A stretch of 64,000 bases of DNA from Bradyrhizobiaceae bacterium (GCA_020544565.1 CP078014.1:626574-690573), one strand, 5' to 3'. Positions 15,860-24,200 are shown, numbered from the stretch's first letter. The notes: generated by a model not told the origin, from the letters alone. Translations and numbers: made by a program.

Positions 15860-16384
15860 ATGGAGCAGCGCAGCCAACCGGACGCCTCGCTCATCCCGCC
15901 CGGGATGCTGAGCCTGTGGCTGGTGCTGTTCGTGATCTGGATGGTGGCCAATTCCGCGCTCAGCGTCGCGGTGGCGGTCACCGGCGGCGTCATCACGGGG
16001 GTGCTGGCCTATATCTTCGCCACCAGCACCGATGCCTGGCGCAACATCCGGTGGACGCCGGCGAGCCTCTACCACTTCCTTGCCTATACCGGCACCTTCG
16101 TGGTCGAGCTGGTGCGCGCCAATATCAGCATGATGAAATATGTCTATGCGCGCCGCATCGATATCAAGCCGGGCGTCGTCAAGGTGCGCACGCGGCTGCA
16201 GTCGCCCATCGGCCGGCTGGCGCTGGCCAATTCCATCGCGCTGACGCCGGGCTCGCTGGTGCTCGACCTCAAGGACGACACGCTGTTCATCCACTGGCTC
16301 GACGTTCAGAGCACCGACGTGGACGAGGCGACCAGTGTGCTTGTCGCTCCGTTCGAAACCCATCTGGAGAAGGTCTTTGGCTGA
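15860..16384 (+). CDS. mrpE: Mrp/Mbh antiporter subunit E (MrpE/MbhA-like)
   Basis: This 174-residue inner-membrane protein is the first gene of a seven-gene operon. It has two to three N-terminal helices (LSLWLVLFVIWMVANSALSV, AVTGGVITGVLAYIF) and a helix near FLAYTGTFVVELVRANISM. The family-typical cytosolic domain with VRTRLQSPIGRLALANSIALTPGSLVLDL follows. Subunit E is a small accessory subunit of Mrp antiporters and corresponds to MbhA in archaeal membrane-bound hydrogenases. The ATG at 15860 gives a 15-residue leader. The gene overlaps mrpF. Confidence 0.93.
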   Translation: MEQRSQPDASLIPPGMLSLWLVLFVIWMVANSALSVAVAVTGGVITGVLAYIFATSTDAWRNIRWTPASLYHFLAYTGTFVVELVRANISMMKYVYARRIDIKPGVVKVRTRLQSPIGRLALANSIALTPGSLVLDLKDDTLFIHWLDVQSTDVDEATSVLVAPFETHLEKVFG

Positions 16385-16637
16385 GATCATTCTCCAGATC
16401 GCCGCGGTCCTGATCTTCTTCGCCATCCTGTTCAGCATCATTCGCCTGATCCTGGGCCGCACCATCGTCGATCGCATCGTCGCGCTCGACACGCTCACCG
16501 TGATCTCGATTTCGCTGATCGCGCTCTATGCCCATGTGTCCGGCCGCTTCGCCTATCTCGACGTGGCGCTGGTCTACGGCCTGCTCAGTTTCCTCGCGGT
16601 GCTGGCGGTCGCGCGCTTCCTTGAAAACGGACGCTAG
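16377..16637 (+). CDS. mrpF: Mrp/Mbh antiporter subunit F
   Basis: This 86-residue protein has three membrane helices, as expected for MrpF/MbhB. The best start is TTG at 16377, overlapping the end of mrpE by eight bases and preceded by GGAGAAGG. It begins LAEIILQIAAVLIFFAILFS. The loop LGRTIVDRIVALDTL, with Arg and Asp typical of the family, separates helices 1 and 2; the last helix is VALVYGLLSFLAVLAVARFL. It is needed for assembly or activity of the antiporter complex in characterised systems. Confidence 0.92.
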   Translation: MAEIILQIAAVLIFFAILFSIIRLILGRTIVDRIVALDTLTVISISLIALYAHVSGRFAYLDVALVYGLLSFLAVLAVARFLENGR

Positions 16638-16641
16638 CGGC

Positions 16642-16890
16642 ATGCTGGAGCTTCTGATCATTCTGGTCTGCATCGGCATCCTGGTCAGCGGCGTGCTGGC
16701 AGTGTGCCTGAACCGGCTGATGATGGCGATGGTGAGCGCCGGCCTCGCCAGCCTGTTCGCGGCGGTGTCGTTCCTGCTGCTGGCCGCGCCGGACGTGGCG
16801 ATGGCGGAAGCCGCCATCGGCTCCGGCCTCACCACGTTCATCCTGCTCTATGCCATCCGCAAGACCGGCAACGGGGAGGGCGAGGCATGA
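16642..16890 (+). CDS. MbhD-like subunit (DUF4040, equivalent to part of the MrpA C-terminus)
   Basis: This 82-residue protein has three predicted helices: MLELLIILVCIGILVSGVLA, MVSAGLASLFAAVSFLLLAA and a C-terminal LTTFILLYAI. The middle sequence APDVAMAEAAIG is the hallmark of the MbhD/DUF4040 module (PD-A-EA-G). In many bacterial Mrp complexes this unit is part of the long MrpA subunit; here it is a separate gene, as in archaeal Mbh operons. It starts four bases after mrpF ends and overlaps mrpG by ATGA. Confidence 0.9.
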   Translation: MLELLIILVCIGILVSGVLAVCLNRLMMAMVSAGLASLFAAVSFLLLAAPDVAMAEAAIGSGLTTFILLYAIRKTGNGEGEA

Positions 16891-17228
16891 TCGAACTGAT
16901 CGGCAGCCTGATCGTCCTGCTCGGCGCGGTCTTCCTGTTTTCGGCGGGGCTCGGCCTGCTGCGCATGCCCGACGCCTTCACCCGCATCCAGGCCGGAACC
17001 AAGGCGACCACGCTCGGCAACATGCTGGTGCTGATCGGGCTCGCCTTCTACCACCCGGGCTGGACCTTCAAGCTGGTTCTGGTCGCCTATTTCGTGCTGA
17101 TGACCAACCCCATTTCCTCGCACGCTCTGTCGCGCGCGGCCTATCGCATCCGCACGCCGATGGCGGCATCCACCGTGACCGACGCGCTGGCGGACGAACG
17201 TGAGAACGAGGCGGAGGAGCACTCGTGA
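16887..17228 (+). CDS. mrpG: Mrp/Mbh antiporter subunit G
   Basis: This 113-residue inner-membrane protein of the MrpG/MbhC family has three helices (IELIGSLIVLLGAVFLFSAG; ATTLGNMLVLIGLAFY; FKLVLVAYFVLMTNPISSHA). The motif GLLRMPDAFTRIQAGTKATTLG between helices 1 and 2 is the family signature. The C-terminus is a charged cytosolic tail. Its ATG overlaps the preceding stop (ATGA), and its stop overlaps the next gene's start codon by one base. Confidence 0.93.
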   Translation: MIELIGSLIVLLGAVFLFSAGLGLLRMPDAFTRIQAGTKATTLGNMLVLIGLAFYHPGWTFKLVLVAYFVLMTNPISSHALSRAAYRIRTPMAASTVTDALADERENEAEEHS

Positions 17229-17917
17229 TGCGCCGCGCCTTCACCCTGCTGGCCATGGTCCTGTTCGCTGCGATCTTCATCCGCATGATCGGGGCCTATA
17301 GCGAGATGCAGGCGCTGCGGCCGCTGGCGCAGGCTTATGCCACCATGGTGCCCGCCGATCTCAACGTGCCGAACATCGTCACCGGCATTCTCATTACCTA
17401 TCGCGGCTTCGATACGCTCGGCGAGGTCGCGGTGCTGTTCATGGTCGCGGCGAGCGTCGGCCTGCTGCTGACACGGAAGGACGGCGCGGCGGAGAGCACC
17501 GGGGACAAGCCGCTGCGGCGGCCCGGCGAGATCGTGCTCACCGGCACCGACGTGCTGCTGCCGATCATCTTCACCTTCGGTGCCTATGTCATCGTCAACG
17601 GCCACCTCTCGGCGGGCGGCGGCTTTCAGGGCGGCGCCATCGTGGCCTCGGGCGCGATGCTGATGCTGCTGGCGCGGCCGCGCGCGGCGTTCAACGTCAA
17701 AGCGCTGAGCATCATCGAGTCGCTCGCGGGCGTGTTCTACGTTCTGCTCGGTATTCTCGGCCTGGTGCTGGCGGGGGGCTTTCTCGATCCCCGTTTCATG
17801 CCGGCGGGTGAGTTCGGCGCCTTCATCAGCGCCGGCGCGGTGCCGCTGATTTCGGCGCTGCTCGGCATCAAGGTCGGCGCCGAACTGAGCGTCATCATCG
17901 ACCGGTTCAGAAGCTGA
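17228..17917 (+). CDS. MbhE-MrpB fused antiporter subunit
   Basis: This 229-residue membrane protein combines two modules. Residues 1-85 resemble MbhE: one N-terminal helix, then NIVTGILITYRGFDTLGEVAVLF, where the YRGFDTLGE motif is typical. A short loop leads to residues 95-229, a MrpB/MbhF domain with TGTDVLLPIIFTFGAYVIVN, GHLSAGGGFQGGAIVASGAM and a C-terminal AGAVPLISALLGIKVGAELS. In usual Mrp systems the MbhE part is fused to MrpA and MrpB is separate or fused to MrpA. The ATG at 17228 is preceded by GGAGG; a GTG three bases earlier is possible. Confidence 0.9.
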   Translation: MRRAFTLLAMVLFAAIFIRMIGAYSEMQALRPLAQAYATMVPADLNVPNIVTGILITYRGFDTLGEVAVLFMVAASVGLLLTRKDGAAESTGDKPLRRPGEIVLTGTDVLLPIIFTFGAYVIVNGHLSAGGGFQGGAIVASGAMLMLLARPRAAFNVKALSIIESLAGVFYVLLGILGLVLAGGFLDPRFMPAGEFGAFISAGAVPLISALLGIKVGAELSVIIDRFRS

Positions 17918-17936
17918 GCGGAGCGGGGGACGGCGC

Positions 17937-18311
17937 ATGACCACGGGCTTACCGGTTTCCACTATCCTGCTCGCTACGGGCTTCGGCCTCGCGCTGATCG
18001 GCCTGTGGGGCATGCTGACCCATCGCAACATCCTGCGCATCATCATCGGCTTCACGCTGATCGGCACCGGTTTCAACATCGTGATGGTCGCCACCGGCTA
18101 CGTCACTGGTGGCACTGCGCCAATCATCGATCGCGCCCTTGGCAAGGCCGATGCGGCGCAGCGCGCCATCGATCCGATCCCCTCGGCGCTGGTGGTGACC
18201 GCCATCGTCATCGCCCTGTCGGTGACCGCGGTGATGCTCGCCTACGCCATCCGCCTCTACGCCGCGAAGAAGACCCTGTCGATCGACGCTTTCACGGAAT
18301 CGAAATGGTAG
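17937..18311 (+). CDS. mrpC: Mrp/Mbh antiporter subunit C (NuoK-like)
   Basis: This 124-residue protein is related to complex I subunit NuoK. It has three helices: ILLATGFGLALIGLWGMLTH, ILRIIIGFTLIGTGFNIVMV and SALVVTAIVIALSVTAVMLA. The segment DPIPSALVVTAIVI before helix 3 is the family signature (DP-P-ALVLTAIVI). It ends with a charged tail. The next gene starts inside its last codons, seven bases before the end, so translation should be coupled. Confidence 0.94.
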   Translation: MTTGLPVSTILLATGFGLALIGLWGMLTHRNILRIIIGFTLIGTGFNIVMVATGYVTGGTAPIIDRALGKADAAQRAIDPIPSALVVTAIVIALSVTAVMLAYAIRLYAAKKTLSIDAFTESKW

Positions 18312-21300
18312 AGAGCCTTTTTCATCCGCTGAATATCTTTATCGTCGGGCTCGGCGGCGGCTTCGCAATTCCGCTCCTGTACCGGCTCGGCAAGGGCTGG
18401 CTGAACGGCGGGTTCATCGTGGCGCTGGGCGCGCTTGCGCTGATCGGCGCGGTGTCCTTCGTGGGCATCCTGCAGGGCGGCCCGACCATCGAGGTGCTGA
18501 CCGCCGGCGAGCTGCCGCCGGTGACCATCAACCTGCGCTTCGGCCTGTGGGAAGGGTTCTTCGTCTTCGCGGTGAATCTCGTCGCGCTGCTCGGGGCGCT
18601 GCATCTGTGGCCGCGGCTGCGCGGCAACTATGTCGCCTTGCTGCTCTATCTGATCCTGGTCATGGGCATCGACGGCATGGTGATGACCCGCGACCTGTTC
18701 AATCTCTTCGTGTTTCTCGAAATCATCTCCATCGCCACCTACGGGCTGATCGGCCTCGGCGACACGCCCGACGCGATGGCGGCCGGGTTCAAATACATCA
18801 TGGCCACGGTGCTGGCCTCGTCGTTCCTGCTGCTCGGCGCGGTGCTGCTGTATTACGTCACCGGCACGCTCAACATCGACGAGCTGATCGCGGTCCGCGC
18901 CGATATCGCAGGCCCGATCGGCGTCACGGCGCTGGTCCTGGTGCTGGCGTGCCTCATTCTCGAACTGAAGCCGTTTCCCGCCAATGGCTGGGGCCTCGAC
19001 GTCTACGAGACCGCGCCCACCGGCGTCGCCGCCATGCTATCGGTGGCGGTGTCCAGCGGCGTGTTCTTCGCGTTCCTGAAACTCTCGCCGCTGTTTACCG
19101 ATCAACTCGGCATCGTCGCGTGGTCCGGCGGCATGTCGTTCCTGTTCTCGAACCTGATCGGCATCAAGCAGACCAATGCGCGGCGGCTGCTCGGCTATTC
19201 CTCGATCGGCCAGATGGGTCTGTTGCTGATGGCGGTGGCGCTGCTGCGCCAGCTCGGCGCGGAGGCGTCCGCGGCGCTGGTGCTCAGCGGGCTGTTCATC
19301 AACCATCTGTTCGCCAAGGCGGGCCTGTTCTGGATCGTCGGAATCCTCAAGCGCCGCGATATCGACGCGCCCGTCGCCGTCACCCGCAGCCCGCTGATGA
19401 TCGCCATGCTCGGACTGTTCATGGTGGCCATCGCCGGGCTGCCGCCGTTTCCCGGGTTCTGGGCCAAGTGGGAGCTGGTGATGCAACTGGCCGCCGCCCG
19501 CAAGCTCGGCTGGATCGGTCTGATCCTGATCGGCTCGCTGCTGGAAGCGGCCTATATGTTCCGCTGGTTCATGCGCGAATTGCGCTCGGACGACATCGGC
19601 GCAGTGGGCGCGCCCGGCATCATCGCGCAATTGCCGGTGTTCGCCGCGGCGGTTTTCGTCTCGCTGTCGGGCTATCTCGCCGCGCGCATGGTGGGGGTGG
19701 CGTCGCTGTGGCTGTTCGCGCCGCTGCTCGCCGGCGGCATTCTGTTCGCACTGGACGGGCTGCCGGGCCGGGTAAAGAACGTGCTGACGCTGGCCGTGGT
19801 GCTGGTGGTCGGGGTCTGGCTCGCGCGGGAAGCGAGCGGAATTCCCTCGCTGTTCGCCGTGTTGCTGCTGAGCGGCAGCCTCGTCATCACCTTCGGCAGC
19901 CTGTATCGCGGCGATGCGCGCCCCGGTTACTACCCGCTGCTCGCCACCATGCTGCTGTCGATCGTCGCGCTGTTGCGCTCGGCGACCAGTCTCGAATTTT
20001 TCTTCAACTGGGAAATCATCACGCTGTCGTCGTGCTTCCTGATCGCCAAGAGCAGGCGGCCGGGATCGCATGTGCTGACCTATCTGCTGTTCTCGCTGCT
20101 GTCGGCCTATTTCGTGTTGGCCGGCTTCGCCACCGTGGCGTCCGTCACCGGCAGCATCGATCTTCTGGCGCTGCGGAGCGCCGGGCCGGATGCCAACCTC
20201 GCCTTCGTGCTGCTGGCGATCGGCTTCCTGATCAAGGCCGGCGCGCTCGGCGTCCACGTCTGGCTGCCGGGGGCCTATGCCGAATCCGACGACGACTTCA
20301 CCGCCATGCTGTCGGCGGTGGTCAGCAAGGTCGCGATCTTCGGGCTTCTCATCAACACCTACATCGCCATCCGCTCCGAGGCGGGGCTCGAACTCGGCCA
20401 TGTCATGGCCTGGGTCGGCATGCTCACCATCATCGCCGGCGCGCTGATGGCGCTGGGGCAGAGCGACTTCAAGCGCCTGCTGGTGTTCTCCAGCATGAGC
20501 CAGCTCGGCTACATCGTCGTCGCCACCGCGCTGATGAGCCATCTTGGCTGGGTCACCGCACTTTATCTCGTTGCCAACCACATGCTGGTGAAGGGCATCC
20601 TGTTCCTGGCGCTGGCCGGCATCATTTTGCGCACCGGCACGCGCAACTTTGCCGAGACCGGTCGGCTTGCGGGCGCGATGCCGGTGACTTTCGTCACCGT
20701 CGTCGTGGCCCTCGTGTCGATGTCCGGCCTGCCGCCGCTGATGGGTTTCGGTGGCAAGTGGCTGCTGCTCAACGCCATGATAGATCGCGGCTGGTACGCG
20801 ATGGCTGGCGCCGGCCTGTTCGGCACCTTCCTCGGCTTCCTCTATATGGCCCGTCTGCTCGGAGGGCTGTTCTTCGGCGAACGCAAAGAAGGGCAGGGCG
20901 ATATTACCGAAGCGCCGGTGGTGCTGCTGGTGCCGCAGATCGTGCTGATCGGCGGCATCCTGGTGCTGTCGCTGTTCCCGAAGTTGCTGATCGAGCCGGT
21001 GTCGGCGGCGATCGATCCGTCGTTCTCATCGTCGCTGGTGTGGCAGGGCATGTCGCTGGAACAGATCTACAGCTACTGGAACCCGACGCCGGTCGCGATC
21101 GTTGCCATGGTCGCCGCCGGCGTGCTGTTTCTGCTGGCGTGGGCGATCTATCGCAAGGCGCGCCGCGAGGACGGAAGCCTGGCGCGGTTCATTGCCTATT
21201 ATCGCCCCAAGTTCCGCCGCGTGATGCCGCCGGTTGCCGTGCTGTTCTGGCAGGGTGTCGCGGCCGCAGCGTCGATGGCGGCGGAAACGCTGCGGAAAAT

Positions 21301-21403
21301 CTATACCGGCAACGGCCAGACCTACGCGCTTACGGTGCTGTTCTATTTTCTCGCGCTGTATCTCGCGAGCACCGGGCTCGCCGGCTTGTGGCCCGCAGCC
21401 TGA
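18305..21403 (+). CDS. Fused double antiporter-like subunit (two MrpD/NuoL-M-N domains)
   Basis: The 1032-residue product has two consecutive proton-translocating antiporter domains, where single MrpD proteins have about 500. Half 1 (about 1-500) carries the helix-5 Glu139 (FVFLEIIS) and the helix-7 Lys222 (ELKPFP). At the helix-8 position it has Ser251 instead of the usual Lys. Lys388 (FWAKWE) is in the late helix. Half 2 (about 510-960) has the full set: Glu570 (FNWEII), Lys644 (LIKAGA), Lys675 (VVSKVA) and Lys818 (GGKWLL). Two more helices end the protein. It is the last gene of the E-F-D'-G-E'B-C-DD operon and overlaps mrpC. The reading frame is open throughout, so the fusion is read directly. 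Function is inferred as Na+ or K+/H+ exchange. Confidence 0.9.
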   Translation: MVESLFHPLNIFIVGLGGGFAIPLLYRLGKGWLNGGFIVALGALALIGAVSFVGILQGGPTIEVLTAGELPPVTINLRFGLWEGFFVFAVNLVALLGALHLWPRLRGNYVALLLYLILVMGIDGMVMTRDLFNLFVFLEIISIATYGLIGLGDTPDAMAAGFKYIMATVLASSFLLLGAVLLYYVTGTLNIDELIAVRADIAGPIGVTALVLVLACLILELKPFPANGWGLDVYETAPTGVAAMLSVAVSSGVFFAFLKLSPLFTDQLGIVAWSGGMSFLFSNLIGIKQTNARRLLGYSSIGQMGLLLMAVALLRQLGAEASAALVLSGLFINHLFAKAGLFWIVGILKRRDIDAPVAVTRSPLMIAMLGLFMVAIAGLPPFPGFWAKWELVMQLAAARKLGWIGLILIGSLLEAAYMFRWFMRELRSDDIGAVGAPGIIAQLPVFAAAVFVSLSGYLAARMVGVASLWLFAPLLAGGILFALDGLPGRVKNVLTLAVVLVVGVWLAREASGIPSLFAVLLLSGSLVITFGSLYRGDARPGYYPLLATMLLSIVALLRSATSLEFFFNWEIITLSSCFLIAKSRRPGSHVLTYLLFSLLSAYFVLAGFATVASVTGSIDLLALRSAGPDANLAFVLLAIGFLIKAGALGVHVWLPGAYAESDDDFTAMLSAVVSKVAIFGLLINTYIAIRSEAGLELGHVMAWVGMLTIIAGALMALGQSDFKRLLVFSSMSQLGYIVVATALMSHLGWVTALYLVANHMLVKGILFLALAGIILRTGTRNFAETGRLAGAMPVTFVTVVVALVSMSGLPPLMGFGGKWLLLNAMIDRGWYAMAGAGLFGTFLGFLYMARLLGGLFFGERKEGQGDITEAPVVLLVPQIVLIGGILVLSLFPKLLIEPVSAAIDPSFSSSLVWQGMSLEQIYSYWNPTPVAIVAMVAAGVLFLLAWAIYRKARREDGSLARFIAYYRPKFRRVMPPVAVLFWQGVAAAASMAAETLRKIYTGNGQTYALTVLFYFLALYLASTGLAGLWPAA

Positions 21404-21617
21404 CGCCGGGCGCAGCCTGACGCCGCGGCCCGCATGCGCGATCGCACGTTGGGGGGACGATGAACGCTGCAATTCGAATGCGGTGCCATCAAGGCGACGT
21501 CAGTCCATTTTTTGGCCACGTGAAATTGACAGCATGCAATTCGACCGTAAGGTGCACTGTGTGTGTTCGTTGCGTTCGCCGCACTCTGAAGAAATTTCCA
21601 ATTCAAGGAATCATCAT

Positions 21618-21926
21618 ATGACCGACATGAGTCGACGTACCTTGCTCGCGAATATTCTGCCCGGCGCCGTCGCCGTGGCGGGAGCCGCGACAGTGGGACT
21701 CTCCCTGACGTCGCGCGCGGCTTCGGCGATGCCGGCCGGACTCCCGAACCTCGATCCTGCAAAGCTCGACGATCTGGTGGAAAAGGCGCAGGTGGTGATC
21801 GTTCATCCGCCGCACCGGCCGCCTCCCCATCGCCCGCCTCACCATCGTCCGCCGCCGCGCCACCGCCATCACCGCCGCTGGGTGTGCTGGTGGGAGCGGG
21901 GCCGTCAGGTCTGCGGCTGGCGCTGA
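21618..21926 (+). CDS. Tat-exported His/Pro-rich small protein
   Basis: The product is 102 residues. The N-terminus MTDMSRRTLLANILPGAVAVAG has the twin-arginine motif SRRTLL, a weak hydrophobic core and AASA before the likely cleavage site, so export by Tat is inferred. A short acidic helix (LDPAKLDDLVEKAQ) leads to a tail of His-Pro repeats (HRPPPHRPPHH and similar) and then RRWVCWWERGRQVCGW, with two Cys. The His-rich tail could bind metal. Tat use would fit a protein folded with a cofactor, but this is speculative. AAGGAATC precedes the ATG. A strong terminator follows. Confidence 0.72.
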   Translation: MTDMSRRTLLANILPGAVAVAGAATVGLSLTSRAASAMPAGLPNLDPAKLDDLVEKAQVVIVHPPHRPPPHRPPHHRPPPRHRHHRRWVCWWERGRQVCGWR

Positions 21927-21950
21927 TCGCGTCAGGCACCCGTGGAATCG

Positions 21951-21982
21951 AAAGAGGCGCCGGATCCCGGCGCCTCTTTTTT
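21951..21982 (+). terminator. Rho-independent terminator
   Basis: A perfect 11-bp stem (AGAGGCGCCGG / CCGGCGCCTCT) with a 3-base loop is followed by six or more T. It ends the His/Pro-rich protein transcript. Confidence 0.92.
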
Positions 21983-22023
21983 GTTGAGTTCTTGTTCGGT
22001 TGTCTGTCGGCGGGCTGGACGGC

Positions 22024-22404
22024 TTACTGAACGATCCGCGCGCGCAGGGTCTTGTATTCCTGCTCTGAAATGGAGCCCGCCGCCTTGAGCTTGTCGAGCT
22101 TTTCGATCTCGTCGGCGGCGCTGAAGCCGACAATGCGGCGCAGGTCGTCCTGGGCCTGCTTGGCCTGAGCCTGATTGCGCTCGGCCATACCGCGGCCCTG
22201 CGTCAGCAGGTAGGCGAAGATGCCGATATACGGCAGCAGGATGAGGAAAATAACCCACATGACCTTGGCGAAGCCGGACACGTCATGGCGGCGGAAAAGA
22301 TCGCTCGCGACGGTGATGAACAGCCAGAACCACAGCACGAAGATGAAAATGGCAAAGACATCGGTCACGAAATTGGTGAACGTGAAGCCGTTTTGAAATA
22401 TCAT
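22024..22404 (-). CDS. SHOCT-domain membrane protein with PLDc_N-like segment
   Basis: This 126-residue protein has two N-terminal helices (FVTDVFAIFIFVLWFWLFITV and VMWVIFLILLPYIGIFAYLL). The loop between them (SDLFRRHDVSGFAKV) is typical of the phospholipase-D N-terminal-like membrane module. A helical linker (ERNQAQAKQAQDDLRRIV) leads to a SHOCT domain at the C-terminus (EKLDKLKAAGSISEQEYKTLRARI), a short helix pair found at the ends of many bacterial proteins. The likely role is oligomerisation at the inner membrane; the exact function is unknown. It is convergent with the Tat protein gene. Confidence 0.87.
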   Translation of the reverse strand: MIFQNGFTFTNFVTDVFAIFIFVLWFWLFITVASDLFRRHDVSGFAKVMWVIFLILLPYIGIFAYLLTQGRGMAERNQAQAKQAQDDLRRIVGFSAADEIEKLDKLKAAGSISEQEYKTLRARIVQ

Positions 22405-22694
22405 GTTGTTCTCTCCGTTGCTGTGACTGCTGTTGATGAAAGATGTTCGTCATTCGGAAACGCGCTGCCAGGACGTCGAGAGAGCGAGCTTCCCGTCGCA
22501 TGAGACGTTTGGCCGCGTTGTGCAATATTGATCGCATTTAGACAAGAGCGACCGGCTGCGGCCGACCGTGCGGCGGCTCGCCGTACATTAAATCTGGGTC
22601 GTTTGACCGGGATTATTGCGCATTTCCCTCGCCAGGGCGAAACGGCCCGCGTTATATCGGGACCGGAAAATGCTGATCTATCAAGGAGAGACAG

Positions 22695-23003
22695 ATGCGC
22701 CGGACTGGAATTATTGCGGTTTTGCTGGGGCTTGCGGTGAGCCTGTTGGCGGCTGACGCGATGGCTCAAAATCGCGCCGCGCAGGGAGCGGTGAGGGGCG
22801 GGGCTGCCGGCGCCATCATTGGCGGCGTGGCGGGTGGCGGCAGCGGCGCTGCGGTCGGCGCCGCAGTGGGTGCGGGCACCGGCGCGGTGGTCGGCAGCCA
22901 GCGGGCGCAGCGCCATCATTACTACTGGCGCAACGGCCGTTGCTGGGCCCGCCAGTCGAACGGAATGTCGCGTCAGGTCGCCAGCCATCGTTGCCATCGC
23001 TGA
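22695..23003 (+). CDS. Small exported glycine-zipper protein
   Basis: This is a 102-residue protein with a signal peptide (MRRTGIIAVLLGLAVSLLAA, AMA before Gln-Asn). The middle is a glycine-zipper (GGAAGAIIGGVAGGGSGAAV and so on), which usually packs as a membrane-inserted helical hairpin. The C-terminus is rich in Tyr, Trp, Arg and His and has two Cys (GRCWARQ and SHRC). AAGGAGAG precedes the ATG. Many Bradyrhizobium genomes carry several such genes; no function is established. It stands alone on its strand. Confidence 0.78.
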   Translation: MRRTGIIAVLLGLAVSLLAADAMAQNRAAQGAVRGGAAGAIIGGVAGGGSGAAVGAAVGAGTGAVVGSQRAQRHHYYWRNGRCWARQSNGMSRQVASHRCHR

Positions 23004-23206
23004 TATCGCTACCGCCGCGCTGATTGCTGCGGCCGTGACGCGGGCTGCATCACGCCGCGATGCGTGATGCCGGCTTTCGTCGATCTATGCCAGCGCGGCG
23101 GCCATTGTCTGCCGGCGATCCTGTTCATCAATAGTGCGCAAGGACGATGGCGTTGTTTTCGCGCGGGTCTTCTGGTCGCGGAGCGGAAGCATATGGGGAG
23201 GGCTCT

Positions 23207-23434
23207 ATGCCGATAACGATGATGGTGCTGGGCATCGCCTGTTTGATCGCGGCGGCGATTTCCTATTTCCGCTATGAGGGTAAGAATTTCGATCAACTGG
23301 TGCTCATCGGCGTCATCTTCCTCAGCGCCGCCGCCCCGTCGTTCGAGGTGGATTCCTCGATCGGCGAACTGAAGGCGATCAACCAGCGGCTGGTCGATCT
23401 TCAGAAGGCGGTCGAGGATTTGCAGAAGCGCTGA
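23207..23434 (+). CDS. Small membrane protein with C-terminal coiled coil
   Basis: The product is 75 residues. Two hydrophobic helices (MMVLGIACLIAAAISYF and LVLIGVIFLSAAAP) are separated by a charged loop. They are followed by a short amphipathic helix (IGELKAINQRLVDLQKAVED) likely to form a coiled coil. The start at 23207 is chosen because GGGGAGG lies five bases upstream; an ATG at 23147 in the same frame would add 20 residues but has its purine stretch too close. No known family is recognised. A link with the neighbouring small exported proteins is only positional. Confidence 0.6.
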   Translation: MPITMMVLGIACLIAAAISYFRYEGKNFDQLVLIGVIFLSAAAPSFEVDSSIGELKAINQRLVDLQKAVEDLQKR

Positions 23435-23608
23435 TCTGTACGGATCGTTGGTCGTCCACGCCGCCGCACTGATACACCTGAAGGTGGCCATGGCGGGCCG
23501 TTCGTCCTACAAGGGAGCGGGGGTTAAAGCCCGCGCGCCGGACCGCGCAATCGGATACGGCGCATGCGGGATTGTTCAATTGCGACAGACTTCATCAAGG
23601 AGAGACAT

Positions 23609-24070
23609 ATGCGGAAGATCTGGCTGACAGCTATTGCCTGTGCCGTGACTGCGGCGTTCGCCGTACCGGCGGAAGCGCGCACCGTGCGCGCCGGGACCTT
23701 GAACTGCACCTCCGGCACCACGGTCGGGTTGCTGGTCGGCTCGCGGCAGAATCTGCGGTGCGTCTTCCGGACCAATTACGGCAAGCAATATTCCTACACC
23801 GGCAGCGTGACGCGCATCGGCCTCGATATCGGCATCACCACCGGCAGCCGGTTCATCTGGGCGGTGTTCGCACCGTCGTCGCGCGTCAGCCAGGGCGCGC
23901 TGCGCGGAAACTATGTCGGCGCGAGCGGCAGCGCCTCGCTCGGGCCGGGCCTGGGCGCCAACGTGCTCGTGGGCGGCTCCAACCAGACCATCTCGCTGCA
24001 GCCGCTGTCGGTCGAGGGTCGCACCGGCGTCAATCTCGCTGTTGGCGTCGCCAACCTTGCACTGCGCTAG
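23609..24070 (+). CDS. DUF992 secreted protein
   Basis: The product is 153 residues. The signal peptide is MRKIWLTAIACAVTAAFAVP, cut after AEA. The mature domain matches the DUF992 pattern throughout: AGTLNCTSGTTVGLLVGS, LRCVFRTNYG, YTGSVTRIGLDIGITTG, IWAVFAPS, LRGNYVGASGSASLGPGLGA, then NVLVGGSNQTISLQPLSVEG and a hydrophobic end. Two Cys could form one disulfide. The length is typical. AAGGAGAG lies upstream of the ATG at 23609. The function of this abundant periplasmic family is not known. A strong terminator follows. Confidence 0.92.
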   Translation: MRKIWLTAIACAVTAAFAVPAEARTVRAGTLNCTSGTTVGLLVGSRQNLRCVFRTNYGKQYSYTGSVTRIGLDIGITTGSRFIWAVFAPSSRVSQGALRGNYVGASGSASLGPGLGANVLVGGSNQTISLQPLSVEGRTGVNLAVGVANLALR

Positions 24071-24097
24071 CTAACGACCGAGCGTCTCGATCCAGCG

Positions 24098-24132
24098 CCG
24101 GCCCGCAGCAATGCGGGCCGGTGTTGTTTTGT
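24098..24132 (+). terminator. Terminator of DUF992 gene
   Basis: The perfect 10-bp stem CCGGCCCGCA / TGCGGGCCGG with GCAA loop is followed by TGTTGTTTTG. Confidence 0.8.
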
Positions 24133-24200
24133 GCGTGGTTCGCGCGTCATCGCGCGTCGAGCCTGGCTTCAGCCGAGGAATGACAAGCGCATGATGCAAA

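Noticed and set aside
18547..21420. Long frame overlapping the double antiporter gene on the same strand
   Set aside because: The translation is Arg/Gly/Ala-rich without membrane helices, while the chosen frame has clear antiporter helices and motifs.
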